A stretch of 64,000 bases of DNA from an uncultured bacterium (GCA_902774245.1 CACYHQ010000003.1:124001-188000), one strand, 5' to 3'; counted from the first letter of the stretch, positions 16,287 through 25,937 are shown. The notes: a model not told the origin generated them from the letters alone. Made by a program: numbers and translations.

Positions 16287-16656
16287 TAACGCCGGGCTGT
16301 CCCAACGCTGCAACAAACTGGATTTCGGCGATTTCGGATTGCAGACGTTTGAGCGCGGTTTCCTGACCGCCGCCCAGATCGAAGCCGCCCGTGTCGCGAT
16401 CACCCGTCACATGAAACGCCGCGGCCAGGTGTGGATCCGCCTGTTCCCGTACAAGCCCTGCACGAAGAAGCCCCTGGAAGTCCGTATGGGCAAGGGCAAA
16501 GGCAACGTCGAATACTGGGTCGCTCCGGTTCAGCCCGGCCGCATGCTCTTCGAGATCTCCGGCTGCTCCGAGACCCTCGCGAAGGAGGCCATGAGCCTCG
16601 CCGCTTCCAAGCTCCCGATCCGCTGCCGCTTCGTCTCCCGGATCCCGGCTGTCTAA
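16237..16656 (+). CDS. rplP: 50S ribosomal protein L16
   Basis: 139 residues, [22 protein letters not shown] 7 bases before ATG 16237 lies within rpsC and supports this start; Met4 (16246) would also match the usual L16 start. The [24 protein letters not shown] segment is conserved. Confidence 0.95.
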   Translation: MPLMPKRVKHRKVQRGNNAGLSQRCNKLDFGDFGLQTFERGFLTAAQIEAARVAITRHMKRRGQVWIRLFPYKPCTKKPLEVRMGKGKGNVEYWVAPVQPGRMLFEISGCSETLAKEAMSLAASKLPIRCRFVSRIPAV

Positions 16657-16674
16657 TGTGAGGAAGGACCTGTC

Positions 16675-16896
16675 ATGAAAAATAAAAAATCTGTCAATAA
16701 GGCCATGAAGCAGATCCGCGAACTTCCGCAGGACGAACTCGTCGCACGCGACGGCGCTCTCCGCAAGGAAAAGTTCCTCCTCCGCGCACAGGCCAAATCC
16801 GGTCAGCTCGAAAGCCCGGCCAAAATCCGTACCGCCCGCCGCAACCTCGCCCGGGTGTTGACCGAACTCAACAATCGCGCTTCGGCCGGCAAATAA
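16675..16896 (+). CDS. rpmC: 50S ribosomal protein L29
   Basis: 73 residues in two helices; QIRELPQDELVARDGALRKEKFLLRAQ and KIRTARRNLARVLTEL are the L29 signatures. The N-terminus is lysine-rich and a little longer than usual. Confidence 0.93.
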   Translation: MKNKKSVNKAMKQIRELPQDELVARDGALRKEKFLLRAQAKSGQLESPAKIRTARRNLARVLTELNNRASAGK

Positions 16897-16908
16897 GGAA
16901 TACCTGAA

Positions 16909-17202
16909 ATGGACGAAACCATTAAGACTGATACCGCTGCCGCAGCCGTCGTGCGCGGCCACCGGAAAACGCGCGTCGGAAACGTCATCAGCGACGCCCA
17001 GAACAAGACGATCGTCGTTGAGATCGTGACGCGTTCCGCGCATCCCCGGTACAAGAAGGTCGTCAAGAGCCACGTCCGTTATGCGGCTCACGACGAGAAC
17101 AACGAAGCGAAGGTCGGCGATCAGGTCATGATCGCGGAGACCCGCCCCCTGAGCAAGACCAAGCGCTGGCGCCTGGTCAAAATCATCAGCCGCAGCGAAT
17201 AA
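16909..17202 (+). CDS. rpsQ: 30S ribosomal protein S17
   Basis: 97 residues. The OB-fold core (KTRVGNVISDAQNKTIVVEIVTRSAHPRYKK) follows a 15-residue N-terminal extension rich in Thr and Ala. It ends ETRPLSKTKRWRLVKI, as in other S17 proteins. Confidence 0.95.
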   Translation: MDETIKTDTAAAAVVRGHRKTRVGNVISDAQNKTIVVEIVTRSAHPRYKKVVKSHVRYAAHDENNEAKVGDQVMIAETRPLSKTKRWRLVKIISRSE

Positions 17203-17217
17203 GAGGAGACTTGAACC

Positions 17218-17583
17218 ATGGTTCAGATGCAATCCAGTTTTGAAGTCGCCGACAATTCCGGCGCCAAGCGCATCGTGCTCATCACCGTCCTCGGCCAGCG
17301 CAAGACCATCGCCTCCATCGGCGATATCTTCACCGCCACCGTCAAGGAAGCCATCCCCGGCGGCACCGTGAAGAAAGGCGACGTCGTCAAGGCCGTCGTC
17401 GTCCGCACCGCCGCGCGCATCCGCCGTTCCGACGGATCCTATCTGCGCTTCGACAAGAACGCCGCCGTGATCATCGACGACCAGAAGAATCCGAAAGGCA
17501 CCCGTATTTTCGGACCGGTCGCCCGTGAACTTCGCGACAAGAACTTCATGAAAATCATTTCCCTGGCGCCGGAGGTCCTCTGA
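17218..17583 (+). CDS. rplN: 50S ribosomal protein L14
   Basis: 121 residues. [19 protein letters not shown] and [29 protein letters not shown] are nearly invariant in the family. Its TGA overlaps the ATG of rplX by one base. Confidence 0.97.
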   Translation: MVQMQSSFEVADNSGAKRIVLITVLGQRKTIASIGDIFTATVKEAIPGGTVKKGDVVKAVVVRTAARIRRSDGSYLRFDKNAAVIIDDQKNPKGTRIFGPVARELRDKNFMKIISLAPEVL

Positions 17584-17891
17584 TGAATAACGAACTCAAC
17601 AAGTGCCAGAAGCACTACCACGTCAAGAAGAACGACAAGGTCCAGGTCATCAGCGGCGGCTGGAAGAACAAAACCGCCAAAGTCGTGGCCATCCTGAAGA
17701 AGAAAGACCGCGTCGTCCTCGAAATTGAGAATCCCACCGACCGCGACCGTGAACGCATCACGAAGAAGCGCACCGTCCGCAAGAGCGCCGCGAATCCGAA
17801 CGGCGGCCTCGCCGACCGCGCCGTCTCCGTGCACGTCTCCAACGTCAAGAAGATCGCTTCCGCCGATGAAGGCGCGAAGAAGGCCGAGTGA
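17583..17891 (+). CDS. rplX: 50S ribosomal protein L24
   Basis: 102 residues. The KOW motif [21 protein letters not shown] is clear; the C-terminal part ([20 protein letters not shown]) matches L24. The overlap with rplN (TGATG) implies coupled translation. The region between is more lysine-rich and divergent than in model bacteria. Confidence 0.92.
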   Translation: MNNELNKCQKHYHVKKNDKVQVISGGWKNKTAKVVAILKKKDRVVLEIENPTDRDRERITKKRTVRKSAANPNGGLADRAVSVHVSNVKKIASADEGAKKAE

Positions 17892-17907
17892 ACGGAGAAA
17901 CTGAACA

Positions 17908-18444
17908 ATGCCCGATATGAGAAAATACTACAATGAGCAGGTCCGTCCCGCTCTTCAGGAAAAGCTCGGCCTCAAGAACGTCATGGAGATCCCGAAGCTG
18001 AAGAAGATCGTCATCAGCACCGGTATCGGCACCAAGATGGAAAAGGACGCTTTCTCCGAAGCACGCACCCACCTCTCCGCCATCGCCGGCCAGGCCCCCG
18101 TCGTCTGCAAGTCCAGAAAGAACATCGCGAACTTCAAACTTCGCGCCGGCATGTCCGTCGGTCTCATGGTCACCCTCCGCGGCGACCGCATGTACCAGTT
18201 CCTTGATCGTCTGGTCCACAACGCCTTCCCGCGCGTCCGCGACTTCCGCGGCGCTCCGAAGAAGGGTTTCGACCACGTCGGAAACTACAACCTCGGCATC
18301 CCGGATGTTTCGATCTTCACTGAAATCGACCTCGACAAGATCAAATATCCGCTCGGAATGAACATTACGATCGTGACCAGCGCGAAGACCGACGCCGCGG
18401 CGAAGGAGCTTCTCACCATGCTGGACTTCCCGTTCGCCAAGTAA
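17908..18444 (+). CDS. rplE: 50S ribosomal protein L5
   Basis: 178 residues. Typical segments are [49 protein letters not shown] and [21 protein letters not shown]. Full length. Confidence 0.97.
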   Translation: MPDMRKYYNEQVRPALQEKLGLKNVMEIPKLKKIVISTGIGTKMEKDAFSEARTHLSAIAGQAPVVCKSRKNIANFKLRAGMSVGLMVTLRGDRMYQFLDRLVHNAFPRVRDFRGAPKKGFDHVGNYNLGIPDVSIFTEIDLDKIKYPLGMNITIVTSAKTDAAAKELLTMLDFPFAK

Positions 18445-18458
18445 GGAGACGTTAAGAA

Positions 18459-18644
18459 ATGGCTAAGAAAAGTCTGATTGCGAAACAGAAACGCGGCGGG
18501 AAATTCAAAGTCCGCAGCTACACTCGTTGCGCCGCCTGCGGTCGTCCCCGCGCCGTCATCCGCAAATTTAAACTCTGCCGTATCTGCTTCCGTGAAATGG
18601 CCTCCACCGGCCAGATCCCGGGCGTGATTAAGGCCAGTTGGTAA
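18459..18644 (+). CDS. rpsN: 30S ribosomal protein S14, zinc-binding type
   Basis: 61 residues, the short C+ form with a zinc ribbon: Cys24-x-x-Cys27 and Cys40-x-x-Cys43. It sits in its usual place between L5 and S8. Ends IPGVIKASW. Confidence 0.96.
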   Translation: MAKKSLIAKQKRGGKFKVRSYTRCAACGRPRAVIRKFKLCRICFREMASTGQIPGVIKASW

Positions 18645-18662
18645 CAGAAAGGAATCCCTACA

Positions 18663-19055
18663 ATGAGTATGCAGGATCCGATTTCAGATATGCTGACGCG
18701 CCTTCGCAACGGCTGCATGTCCATGCAGAAGGTCGTTTCCATGCCTTCTTCCATCATGAAGACCGCCATCGCGGAAGTCCTCAAGCAGGAAGGCTACATC
18801 GCCGACTATGTCGTCGAGGGTGAAACGAAGAAGGTTCTGAAGATCACCATGAAATACTTCAAACGCCAGCCCGTCATCGAAAACCTCCAGCGTGTTTCCA
18901 AGCCGTCGTGCAGACTGTACTGCGGCAGCCAGAACATTCCGAAGGTCAAGGACGGAATGGGTATCGCCATCCTCTCCACTTCGAGAGGTGTACTGAGCGG
19001 CAAAGACGCCGAGAAACAAAACGTGGGCGGAGAGATCCTCTGCTACGTCTGGTAA
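18663..19055 (+). CDS. rpsH: 30S ribosomal protein S8
   Basis: 130 residues. MQDPISDMLTRLRNG and the C-terminal GMGIAILSTSRGVLSGKDAEKQNVGGEILCYVW identify it. Cysteines at the usual NVGGE flank are slightly unusual but the fold is complete. Confidence 0.97.
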   Translation: MSMQDPISDMLTRLRNGCMSMQKVVSMPSSIMKTAIAEVLKQEGYIADYVVEGETKKVLKITMKYFKRQPVIENLQRVSKPSCRLYCGSQNIPKVKDGMGIAILSTSRGVLSGKDAEKQNVGGEILCYVW

Positions 19056-19070
19056 CTTCAAGGAGTCATC

Positions 19071-19607
19071 ATGTCTCGTATTGGTAAAAAACCGGTTGCC
19101 ATCCCCGCTGGCGTCACCGCCAAAGTCGAAGACGGCGCGACCGTTATCACCGGCAAGCTCGGTACGCTCACCATCCCCACCCAGAAGCACATCACCGTCA
19201 AGGTCGAAGGCGATCAGATCGTTCTGACCCGCGACACCGACCTCGACAACGCGAAAGCGATGCACGGCCTGAACCGCGCCCTCATCAACAACGCCGTCAT
19301 CGGCGTGTCCAAGGGCTACTCCAAGGGCCTCGAGATCGTCGGCGTCGGCTTCCGTGCCGACCTCGCCGGCAACAAGCTCACGCTCAAGCTCGGCTTCTCT
19401 CACGACATCAACTACATCGTGCCCGAAGGCATCAAGCTCACCGTCACCGACGGCTACAAGATCTCCATCGAGGGATACGACAAGCAGCTCGTCGGCGCCG
19501 TGGCCTCCACGATCCGCGCCTTCCGCAAGCCCGAACCCTACAAGGGCAAGGGTGTCCGTTACTCGGACGAACAGGTCACGATCAAGCCCGGCAAGAAGAA
19601 CGCATAA
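19071..19607 (+). CDS. rplF: 50S ribosomal protein L6
   Basis: 178 residues, MSRIGKKPVAIPAGV at the start and the repeat-2 signature PEPYKGKGVRYSDEQVTIKPGKK at the end. Full length. Confidence 0.97.
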   Translation: MSRIGKKPVAIPAGVTAKVEDGATVITGKLGTLTIPTQKHITVKVEGDQIVLTRDTDLDNAKAMHGLNRALINNAVIGVSKGYSKGLEIVGVGFRADLAGNKLTLKLGFSHDINYIVPEGIKLTVTDGYKISIEGYDKQLVGAVASTIRAFRKPEPYKGKGVRYSDEQVTIKPGKKNA

Positions 19608-19627
19608 CGGGTGAAAGGAATTAAAGA

Positions 19628-19987
19628 ATGACTCGCAATTCCCAAGTCAGAAGACAGCTTCGCCATGTGCGTCTCCGCAAAAAAGTCGCCGGGACGGCCT
19701 CCGTCCCCCGCTTCTGCGTCAGTCTCACTGCGAACAACATGTACTGCCAGTTCATCGACGACGACGCCGGTGTCACGCTTGCCTCCAGCTCCACGCTCTC
19801 TCCCGAGTTCAAGGCCCTGAACCTCAAGCGCAACGTCGAAGCCGCCGCCGCTCTCGGCAAGCTCGCCGCTGAAAAGGCCATCGCCGCAGGCGTCTCCAAG
19901 GTCGTCTTCGACCGCAGCGGATTCCAGTATCACGGCAGAATCAAAGCGCTCGCCGACGCCGCCCGCAAGGCCGGCCTCCAATTCTAA
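19628..19987 (+). CDS. rplR: 50S ribosomal protein L18
   Basis: 119 residues. Basic N-terminus ([18 protein letters not shown]) followed by the 5S rRNA-binding domain ending [28 protein letters not shown]. The [13 protein letters not shown] region is shorter on repeats than Escherichia coli L18. Confidence 0.95.
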   Translation: MTRNSQVRRQLRHVRLRKKVAGTASVPRFCVSLTANNMYCQFIDDDAGVTLASSSTLSPEFKALNLKRNVEAAAALGKLAAEKAIAAGVSKVVFDRSGFQYHGRIKALADAARKAGLQF

Positions 19988-20001
19988 GAGGTATCAACAC
20001 T

Positions 20002-20514
20002 ATGAGTTTTGACAAATCCAGAAAAGACGCTCCGGCCAAAGAGGAACGCGAGCAGTCCGACACTGAAGAAGTCGTCATCAGCATCAACCGCTGCTCCAAG
20101 GTCGTCAAAGGCGGCCGTAACTTCTCCTTCGGCGCGCTCGTCGTCGTCGGCGATCACAAGGGTAAAGTCGGCTTCGGCTACGGCAAGGCCAACGAAGTCT
20201 CCGACGCCATCCGCAAGGGCGGCGAAGCTGCCCGCAAGAACATGATCGTCATGCCCCTCTCCGGGCACACCATCCCCCACACCGTGACCGCCAAATTCCG
20301 CGGCTCCAAGGTCCTCCTGCGTCCGGCCTCCCCCGGTACCGGTTTGATCGCCGGCGGCGCCATGCGCCCCGTCCTCAACCTCGGCGGCGTCGTCGACGTC
20401 CTCGCCAAGTCCCTCGGTTCCAGCAACCCGGCCAACGTCGTCAAGGCGACGTTCCGCGCCATTGAGCTGCTGAAGACCAAGGACCAGGTCCTTGAGAAAC
20501 TCGGCAAGAAATAA
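20002..20514 (+). CDS. rpsE: 30S ribosomal protein S5
   Basis: 170 residues. The dsRNA-binding part ([20 protein letters not shown]) and [28 protein letters not shown] are typical, and the C-terminal domain is complete. rplO follows directly; rpmD (L30), commonly found between them, is missing. Confidence 0.97.
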   Translation: MSFDKSRKDAPAKEEREQSDTEEVVISINRCSKVVKGGRNFSFGALVVVGDHKGKVGFGYGKANEVSDAIRKGGEAARKNMIVMPLSGHTIPHTVTAKFRGSKVLLRPASPGTGLIAGGAMRPVLNLGGVVDVLAKSLGSSNPANVVKATFRAIELLKTKDQVLEKLGKK

Positions 20515-20529
20515 GAGAAGGAGTTCATC

Positions 20530-20979
20530 ATGAATCTGCATAGTCTCGAAACGACTCCCGGCTCCCGCAAGAACAGACACAGAGTCGGCCGCGGCGACGG
20601 CTCCGGTTGGGGCGGAACCTGCGGCCGCGGTGAAAAAGGCCAGCGTTCGCGCAGCGGCGCAGCCGTCCGTCACCACTTTGAAGGCGGTCAGACCCCGAGC
20701 TTCCGCCGTATCCCGAAGCGCGGCTTCAAGATGCACGGCGTGAAGGAAGTCTTCAACGTCGTCAACGTCGGCACCCTCAACGAAGTGTTCGAAGCGGGCA
20801 CCGAGATCAACGAGGAAGTCCTCCTCAAGGCCGGTCTTGTCGCCAAGAACAAGGCTCCGCTGAAGGTCCTCGGCACCGGCGACGTCAACAAGGCCCTCAA
20901 GGTCAAGGCGCAGAAGTTCTCCGCCTCCGCCAAAGCCAAGATCGAGGCCGCCGGCGGCTCCGTCGAAGTCATCGAATAA
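20530..20979 (+). CDS. rplO: 50S ribosomal protein L15
   Basis: 149 residues. The glycine/arginine-rich N-terminal tail ([28 protein letters not shown]) and [17 protein letters not shown] are diagnostic. AGAAGGAG precedes ATG 20530. Confidence 0.96.
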   Translation: MNLHSLETTPGSRKNRHRVGRGDGSGWGGTCGRGEKGQRSRSGAAVRHHFEGGQTPSFRRIPKRGFKMHGVKEVFNVVNVGTLNEVFEAGTEINEEVLLKAGLVAKNKAPLKVLGTGDVNKALKVKAQKFSASAKAKIEAAGGSVEVIE

Positions 20980-21015
20980 TAACCCTTGCGGCTCTCCGCC
21001 GGAAATTGAGGCAAC

Positions 21016-22389
21016 ATGTTCAAAGCATTCATCAACGCTTTCAAAATCAAGGATCTCCGCAATAAGATCCTTTTTTCCGCAGCGGTCATCATTGTCTGCC
21101 GGATCGCGGCCAACATCCCGTGCCCCGGAGTCAACACGCACAACCTCAAGGCTTATTTCGACAAGCTCTCCCAGGATACTGCCGGTGCCGGCGGCTTCCT
21201 GGGCATGATCGACCTCTTCAGCGGTGGCGCTCTCCAGCAGTTCGCCGTCGGAGCGCTCGGCATCATGCCCTATATCTCAGCCTCCATCATCATGCAGCTC
21301 CTGGTCCCCGTCCTTCCCGCGCTTGAACGTCTCAAACGCGAAGGCGAGGCCGGGATGAACAAGATCAACCAGTATACCCGCTACCTCACGATCGTCATCT
21401 GCGTCATTCAGGGCGCGATGACCGCGATCGCGATGACGCATCCGGAACGCCTCGGCCTGCCCTCGGCGCTTCCCGGACAGCCGCTCGTCAGCGGCAACAT
21501 CTCCGCGTTCATCTTCTTCTCGGTCATCATCCTGACCTGCGGCACGATGATCCTGATGTGGCTCGGTGAGAAGATCACGGACAAAGGCATCGGAAACGGC
21601 GTGTCGATCATCATCACGATCGGCATCATCGACCGTCTCCCGAAGGCGATCGCCCAGCTGTACGACATGTACCAGAGCGGCGGCGCGGCCGGCGGCGGTC
21701 ACTTCCGTCTCCCGCACGTGCTCCTTCTGATCATCATCTTCGCAGTCGTGACCGCCCTCACGATCATCCTCTGCCAGGGCGTCCGCAAAGTGCCGATCCA
21801 GATGGCGCGCAAGACAGTCGGAAACAAGGTCGCGGGCGGCAGCACCTACATGCCGCTCAAGGTCAACTTCCCCGGCGTCATGCCCATCATCTTCGCCGGC
21901 GCGATCCTGATGTTCCCGCCGATGTTCCTGAGGCTCATCCCGAACGCAAAGATCGCCGCGCTTCAGCAGTACTTCAACCACGGGTCCTACTCCTATATGC
22001 TGATGTACGGCGCGCTGATCCTCGCGTTCTCCTACTTCTGGGTCTCGAACATGTTCAACCCGGTGCAGATCGCCGACAACCTGAAGAAGGAAGGCGCCTA
22101 CGTGCCCGGCATCCGGCCCGGAAAGCCCACTTGCGATTACCTCGACGACCTGATGACCGTCATCACGTTCGCCGGCGCGATCTTCCTGTGCGGCCTCTCC
22201 GTCTTCCCGATGCTCCTCACGATGTGGCTGAAGATCCCGTACGCCGTCGCGTCGTTCTTCGGCGGCACCAGCCTGCTGATCATTGTCGGTGTGACCATTG
22301 ACACGCTCTCCCAGATGGAATCGCTCCTGGTGATGAAAAACTACGAGGGCTTCCTCCAGCGCGGACGTCTCCGTTCCCGCAGAGGCTGA
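21016..22389 (+). CDS. secY: Protein translocase subunit SecY
   Basis: 457 residues with about ten membrane helices. Start MFKAFINAFKIKDLRNKILFS; the plug/TM2 region FSGGALQQFAVGALGIMPYISASIIMQLL and GIGNGVSIII are conserved. It forms the inner-membrane channel with SecE and SecG, absent from the window. Last gene of the operon; the adk, map, infA, rpmJ and rpsM-rplQ genes that often follow are not here. Confidence 0.96.
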   Translation: MFKAFINAFKIKDLRNKILFSAAVIIVCRIAANIPCPGVNTHNLKAYFDKLSQDTAGAGGFLGMIDLFSGGALQQFAVGALGIMPYISASIIMQLLVPVLPALERLKREGEAGMNKINQYTRYLTIVICVIQGAMTAIAMTHPERLGLPSALPGQPLVSGNISAFIFFSVIILTCGTMILMWLGEKITDKGIGNGVSIIITIGIIDRLPKAIAQLYDMYQSGGAAGGGHFRLPHVLLLIIIFAVVTALTIILCQGVRKVPIQMARKTVGNKVAGGSTYMPLKVNFPGVMPIIFAGAILMFPPMFLRLIPNAKIAALQQYFNHGSYSYMLMYGALILAFSYFWVSNMFNPVQIADNLKKEGAYVPGIRPGKPTCDYLDDLMTVITFAGAIFLCGLSVFPMLLTMWLKIPYAVASFFGGTSLLIIVGVTIDTLSQMESLLVMKNYEGFLQRGRLRSRRG

Positions 22390-22457
22390 CCCCGCGGCGG
22401 CGGACGGGCGCAAGTCCCGTCTCCCGCGCATCACATGCGGTTCGTCTGAACGATTCA

Positions 22458-22499
22458 CCCGTCTTCCGGTTCCGTCCGGGAGACGGGCGTTTGCTTTTT
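22458..22499 (+). terminator. Terminator after secY
   Basis: Stem CCCGTCT/AGACGGG (22458-22464, 22481-22487) then TTGCTTTTT. The T-tract contains the -35 box of the next promoter. A smaller hairpin GACGGG/TCCCGTC lies at 22403-22421. Confidence 0.8.
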
Positions 22500-22519
22500 C
22501 GGGGAATGGCGAGTATATT
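22491..22519 (+). promoter_or_regulatory. Promoter of the lipoprotein-PpiC pair
   Basis: TTGCTT (22491-22496, within the secY terminator tail), 17 bases, TATATT (22514-22519). Confidence 0.6.
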
Positions 22520-22583
22520 AAATGGTCCGTTGGAACAAAGTTCCCGGACCCGCTGTCTATAGAACCAGATTGGAAAGACCATC

Positions 22584-23321
22584 ATGAAAACAACCTCCGC
22601 GCATCATTCTGTCCGATACGCGCTGTTCACGGCCGTCCTGGCCGGAATCGCGCTCTCATGCCTTGTGTCTTGCTCCAAGTCCGCTCCGCCCGCCCCCATG
22701 GAGCGTTCCCGCGCCCTGCTGGAGATCTTCGAAAATCTGGACCGCAAGAACAACGAGGCCGCGCTCAAAAACATCGACACCTACCGCAGCATCGATCCCA
22801 CGAACATGTTTCTTTCCGATTTCGAGCACATTGTCCGCGCGAACACCGTGATCGCGTCGGCGAAGGCCAAGCTCGACGCGGGCGACATCGCCGGAGCTTC
22901 GGCCGAGCTTGACGCCTACTGCCTCAAATACGGCGATGTCAGCACCTCCGTGACCGACGCGAAGACCCAGGTCGATCTTCTGCTCGAAGCGCAGCGTCTG
23001 AACGAAAAAATGCTTGCGGCGGAGTTTTCCGACGACGTCCGCGCCGCCGCCGCCGATTTGAGCGCGTTTGCCAAGACAAACGCCAAATACTTCCCGAAAC
23101 TTCCGGCGTATGCGGCCGCGATGACCAAGGAGGCCGAAGTGCGCGCCTCCGTGGAACGGGCCGACGCCTGCGTGGCGCTCATGCAGGACGCCATGGACGC
23201 CGCCGCGGCGGGACGGAAGAACGAGGCCGCCACATTGACCGCGCTTCTGGAAATGAACGCGAACGCCGCCCAGATCGCCGGGTTCGAAGCCTGGTTGAAC
23301 ACGCGGCCCGCGAATCCATAA
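22584..23321 (+). CDS. Putative lipoprotein, helical
   Basis: 245 residues. Signal peptide of type II: LAGIALSC (Cys26) or, more likely, SCLVSC (Cys30). The mature part is Ala/Lys/Glu-rich and helical (AKAKLDAGDIAGASAELDAYCLKYGD; AAAADLSAFAKTNAKY), resembling TPR-like or coiled helical repeats without a clear match. It is 27 bases ahead of a periplasmic PPIase/chaperone gene and shares its promoter, so a role in envelope biogenesis is plausible but unproven. Confidence 0.65.
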   Translation: MKTTSAHHSVRYALFTAVLAGIALSCLVSCSKSAPPAPMERSRALLEIFENLDRKNNEAALKNIDTYRSIDPTNMFLSDFEHIVRANTVIASAKAKLDAGDIAGASAELDAYCLKYGDVSTSVTDAKTQVDLLLEAQRLNEKMLAAEFSDDVRAAAADLSAFAKTNAKYFPKLPAYAAAMTKEAEVRASVERADACVALMQDAMDAAAAGRKNEAATLTALLEMNANAAQIAGFEAWLNTRPANP

Positions 23322-23348
23322 TCATTCAGCAACAGAAAGGTTCTCACG

Positions 23349-24626
23349 ATGAACTGCAAATCCATGTTTGTCTTTTTCGCGGCATGTGCCGTATCGTTTT
23401 CCGTCGTCGCACAGAGCAGCCCGTCGACGCTGTCCCTGAGGGGCACTCCCGACCTGGGCCTGGGCGCCGCGACGACGCCGAAGACCGCCACCGCCGGTGA
23501 CGAGGCCGCCGAGGCCGCCATCCGCCGCGCGCTCCTGTCCCAGCCCGCGTCCGAGGATGAAGTCGTGAAGGCGCTTTCCTTCCTGCCCGACGTGGTCGCC
23601 GAGGTCAACGGCACGAAGATCACGAAGAAGGATATCGTGGATCTGCTCCTCTCGAAGAAGGTCTCCCAGCAGGTCCTGGCCCTCACGCCAGAATCCTACC
23701 TGCGCACCGCCATGCAGCAGTACATCGAACAGAAGATCGACACCGCGATCCTGAAGCAGAAGGCGAAGGAAGCCGGGTTCGTGCCGTCCGAGCAGCTCGT
23801 GAAGACGCATTTCGACGCCTCCATCAAGAAGCTCCCCGCCGAACAGGTCGACGCCGTGAAAGCCCAGCTCAAGGAACGCGGCCTTTCGCTCGAGGAATAC
23901 CGCGACGAGATCGCGAAGGAAGACGACATCCAGGGCAACGCCGCCATCGCCGCCTACGAGGAGAAAAACTTCATCGAGAAGACCGAAAAGACCGTCAACG
24001 ATGAGGCCGTCGAGAAGTTCTACCGCGAAAACCAGCAGAAGTTCGCCGTCCCGGAGAGCATCACGGTCGCGCACATCCTGATCCAGTGCGAACCCGTCTC
24101 CGCCCTCGACTCCAAGGAGGAGAAGGAGATCAAGACCAAGGCCGACAAGCTCGCGAAGGAGCAGATCGACGATATCTACGCCGCACTCGTGAAGGATCCC
24201 GCCAGCTTCGACAAGCTCGCGCAGGAAAAGAGCAACTGCCCCTCCGGCAAGCGCGACAACGGCAAACTCCCGCCGTTCGACAAGGACGGCATGCTGCTGG
24301 ACCAGTCCGGCATGCTCGACCCGGATTTCGCCGCAGCCGCGTTCAAGCTCGCCAAGCCCGGCGAATTCACGAAACCCGTCCACTCGCAGTTCGGCTACCA
24401 CATCATCAAGCTCCTGAAACAGGATCCGAAGGGCTACATGCCGCTCGACAAGGTCAAAGGCGAGATTCACGATTTCCTCGTCGACAAGACTGTTTCCGAG
24501 GAGATTCAGGCGATGCTCAAGGCGGAACGCGCCAAGAGCAACGTGAAGATCTACGATTTCACGCCCGCCAAGGTCGACACGAAGGCGACGAAGAATCCCG
24601 GAGCCGCCCCGACTCCGGTCCTTTAA
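23349..24626 (+). CDS. Periplasmic PpiC/SurA-type peptidyl-prolyl isomerase
   Basis: 425 residues. Signal peptide ends near VVAQ (residue 22). An N-terminal SurA-like chaperone region (VVAEVNGTKITKKDIVDLLL, then long helices 80-230) precedes one parvulin domain at about residues 237-357: ITVAHILIQCEP, FDKLAQEKSNCPSGKRDNGKLPPF, FGYHIIKLLKQ. It probably folds outer-membrane or secreted proteins in the periplasm, such as the secreted glycosidases here. Single rotamase domain, as in PrsA/PpiC. Terminator 32 bases downstream. Confidence 0.85.
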   Translation: MNCKSMFVFFAACAVSFSVVAQSSPSTLSLRGTPDLGLGAATTPKTATAGDEAAEAAIRRALLSQPASEDEVVKALSFLPDVVAEVNGTKITKKDIVDLLLSKKVSQQVLALTPESYLRTAMQQYIEQKIDTAILKQKAKEAGFVPSEQLVKTHFDASIKKLPAEQVDAVKAQLKERGLSLEEYRDEIAKEDDIQGNAAIAAYEEKNFIEKTEKTVNDEAVEKFYRENQQKFAVPESITVAHILIQCEPVSALDSKEEKEIKTKADKLAKEQIDDIYAALVKDPASFDKLAQEKSNCPSGKRDNGKLPPFDKDGMLLDQSGMLDPDFAAAAFKLAKPGEFTKPVHSQFGYHIIKLLKQDPKGYMPLDKVKGEIHDFLVDKTVSEEIQAMLKAERAKSNVKIYDFTPAKVDTKATKNPGAAPTPVL

Positions 24627-24657
24627 TCATTCGCCTTCCTTAAAACTCATATTCGAC

Positions 24658-24692
24658 AATGCGCCCGTCAGTCGTGGACGCATTGCTTTTTT
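24658..24692 (+). terminator. Terminator after the PpiC gene
   Basis: AATGCG/CGCATT stem (24658-24663, 24679-24684) followed by GCTTTTTT. Confidence 0.75.
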
Positions 24693-24703
24693 CGTCTTCG
24701 GGC

Positions 24704-24731
24704 TTGACATCCGGATAAACTCTGCTATAGT
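24704..24731 (+). promoter_or_regulatory. Promoter of the alpha/beta hydrolase gene
   Basis: Consensus TTGACA (24704-24709), 16 bases, TATAGT (24726-24731). Confidence 0.75.
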
Positions 24732-24800
24732 AACGATATAATTTGTCCTTGTCACTTCAATAAATCATAAACTGGCGCTCCAAGAGGATGACTCGGTGCT

Positions 24801-25844
24801 ATGAAGACATTTTCAAAACAGGTTTTATCGTTCTTTCTGTTTATCCTCTTCTGTGTTATCTATGCCGGTGAGGTCGTCTTCATTCCCGGCTGGCTGACGG
24901 AGACCGCTCAAGACGGAAGCTATGAAGCCTGTCTCCGGAAGCTCTACCCGGGGAAAAAGATCACGGTTCTGACGTGGCAGTCCAATTCCGTGAAAATGGA
25001 TCGGGTGATCGAAAATGCCGATGCTTTTGCGGACAGTGTCACGGAATACATCGGAAAGAAGCCGGAAGGTGAACGGTCCGAACTGATCCTGATCGGGCAT
25101 TCGATGGGAGGACGGATCGTTGCCAAAACGGCATCATCCCTTGCGGAAAACGGCATAACGGTCGGGCGGATTGTTCTGCTGGGCGCGGCGGTGGATTTTG
25201 ATATTGACCTGAACGATATGATCCGGTGTTCCAGGGAACCTGTCATCAATGTTTTCTCGCGCAACGACAGCGTGTTGAAATATCTGTACGGCAACTGGAA
25301 ACAAAAATTCGCGATCGGCTTCTCAGGTGCGGAGAAGCCCCTGCGGGATCATTTCGTCGAATACCGTCTTGTCGCTTCAGCTCCCGAGATATCGAACCTG
25401 CGGCTCACGAATGCGACGCTTGAGTCGGTCGTCCATCTGGCGCAAATCTATTTCAACGAACTGGACAAAATCAATCGTGGCGAAGTGAAGCCGTACAGCC
25501 CGCAATATGATTACTCCGGGGTTGTCGTGAAAAAAAGTTTTCTGTCCATCCCGTCCGAATGGACGATCCCGCCGGTCTTCAAGATGGACCTGCTGGATTC
25601 CTACGCGGACTGGCTCCTTGCGAAAACGGACGTCAGATGGACGACCGGACGAAAAACAGGGAAGCCCAAAGAGCATTGCATCACGGTCTATTTCATCTTC
25701 GACCAATACGGACGCATCGCCTCGTGGAGCTTGTGGCGTGCGTTTCAGGAACGCAGATTCAATGAGATTCGCGGTCAGATCAAATCCATCCCTGACTCCG
25801 CGCCGTTTGGCATGTCCGCCGATGATGCGTCCGCCCCGGAATGA
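24801..25844 (+). CDS. Exported alpha/beta-hydrolase
   Basis: 347 residues. A hydrophobic signal (VLSFFLFILFCVIYAG) leads into VVFIPGWLTET. The nucleophile elbow LIGHSMGG places Ser101; a strand-helix with LLGAAVDFD follows, and Asp in VFSRNDSV is a candidate acid. The C-terminal 100 residues (WTIPPVFKMDLLDSYADWLL...CITVYFIFDQYGRI) do not belong to the basic fold. G+C is visibly lower and codon choice less biased than in neighbours, suggesting later acquisition. Substrate unknown; a periplasmic esterase or lipase-like role is plausible. Confidence 0.7.
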   Translation: MKTFSKQVLSFFLFILFCVIYAGEVVFIPGWLTETAQDGSYEACLRKLYPGKKITVLTWQSNSVKMDRVIENADAFADSVTEYIGKKPEGERSELILIGHSMGGRIVAKTASSLAENGITVGRIVLLGAAVDFDIDLNDMIRCSREPVINVFSRNDSVLKYLYGNWKQKFAIGFSGAEKPLRDHFVEYRLVASAPEISNLRLTNATLESVVHLAQIYFNELDKINRGEVKPYSPQYDYSGVVVKKSFLSIPSEWTIPPVFKMDLLDSYADWLLAKTDVRWTTGRKTGKPKEHCITVYFIFDQYGRIASWSLWRAFQERRFNEIRGQIKSIPDSAPFGMSADDASAPE

Positions 25845-25888
25845 TCCCCCCTTGCTAAAGAGGCTTCTCCTTGATTCCCATGACCGGA

Positions 25889-25923
25889 AGCGAAAAAGCC
25901 GCATCGGTTTTTTCGCTTTTTTT
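25889..25923 (+). terminator. Terminator after the hydrolase gene
   Basis: AGCGAAAAA (25889-25897) pairs with TTTTTCGCT (25909-25917), followed by a run of T to 25923. Confidence 0.85.
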
Positions 25924-25937
25924 CGGGGGAAACGACC

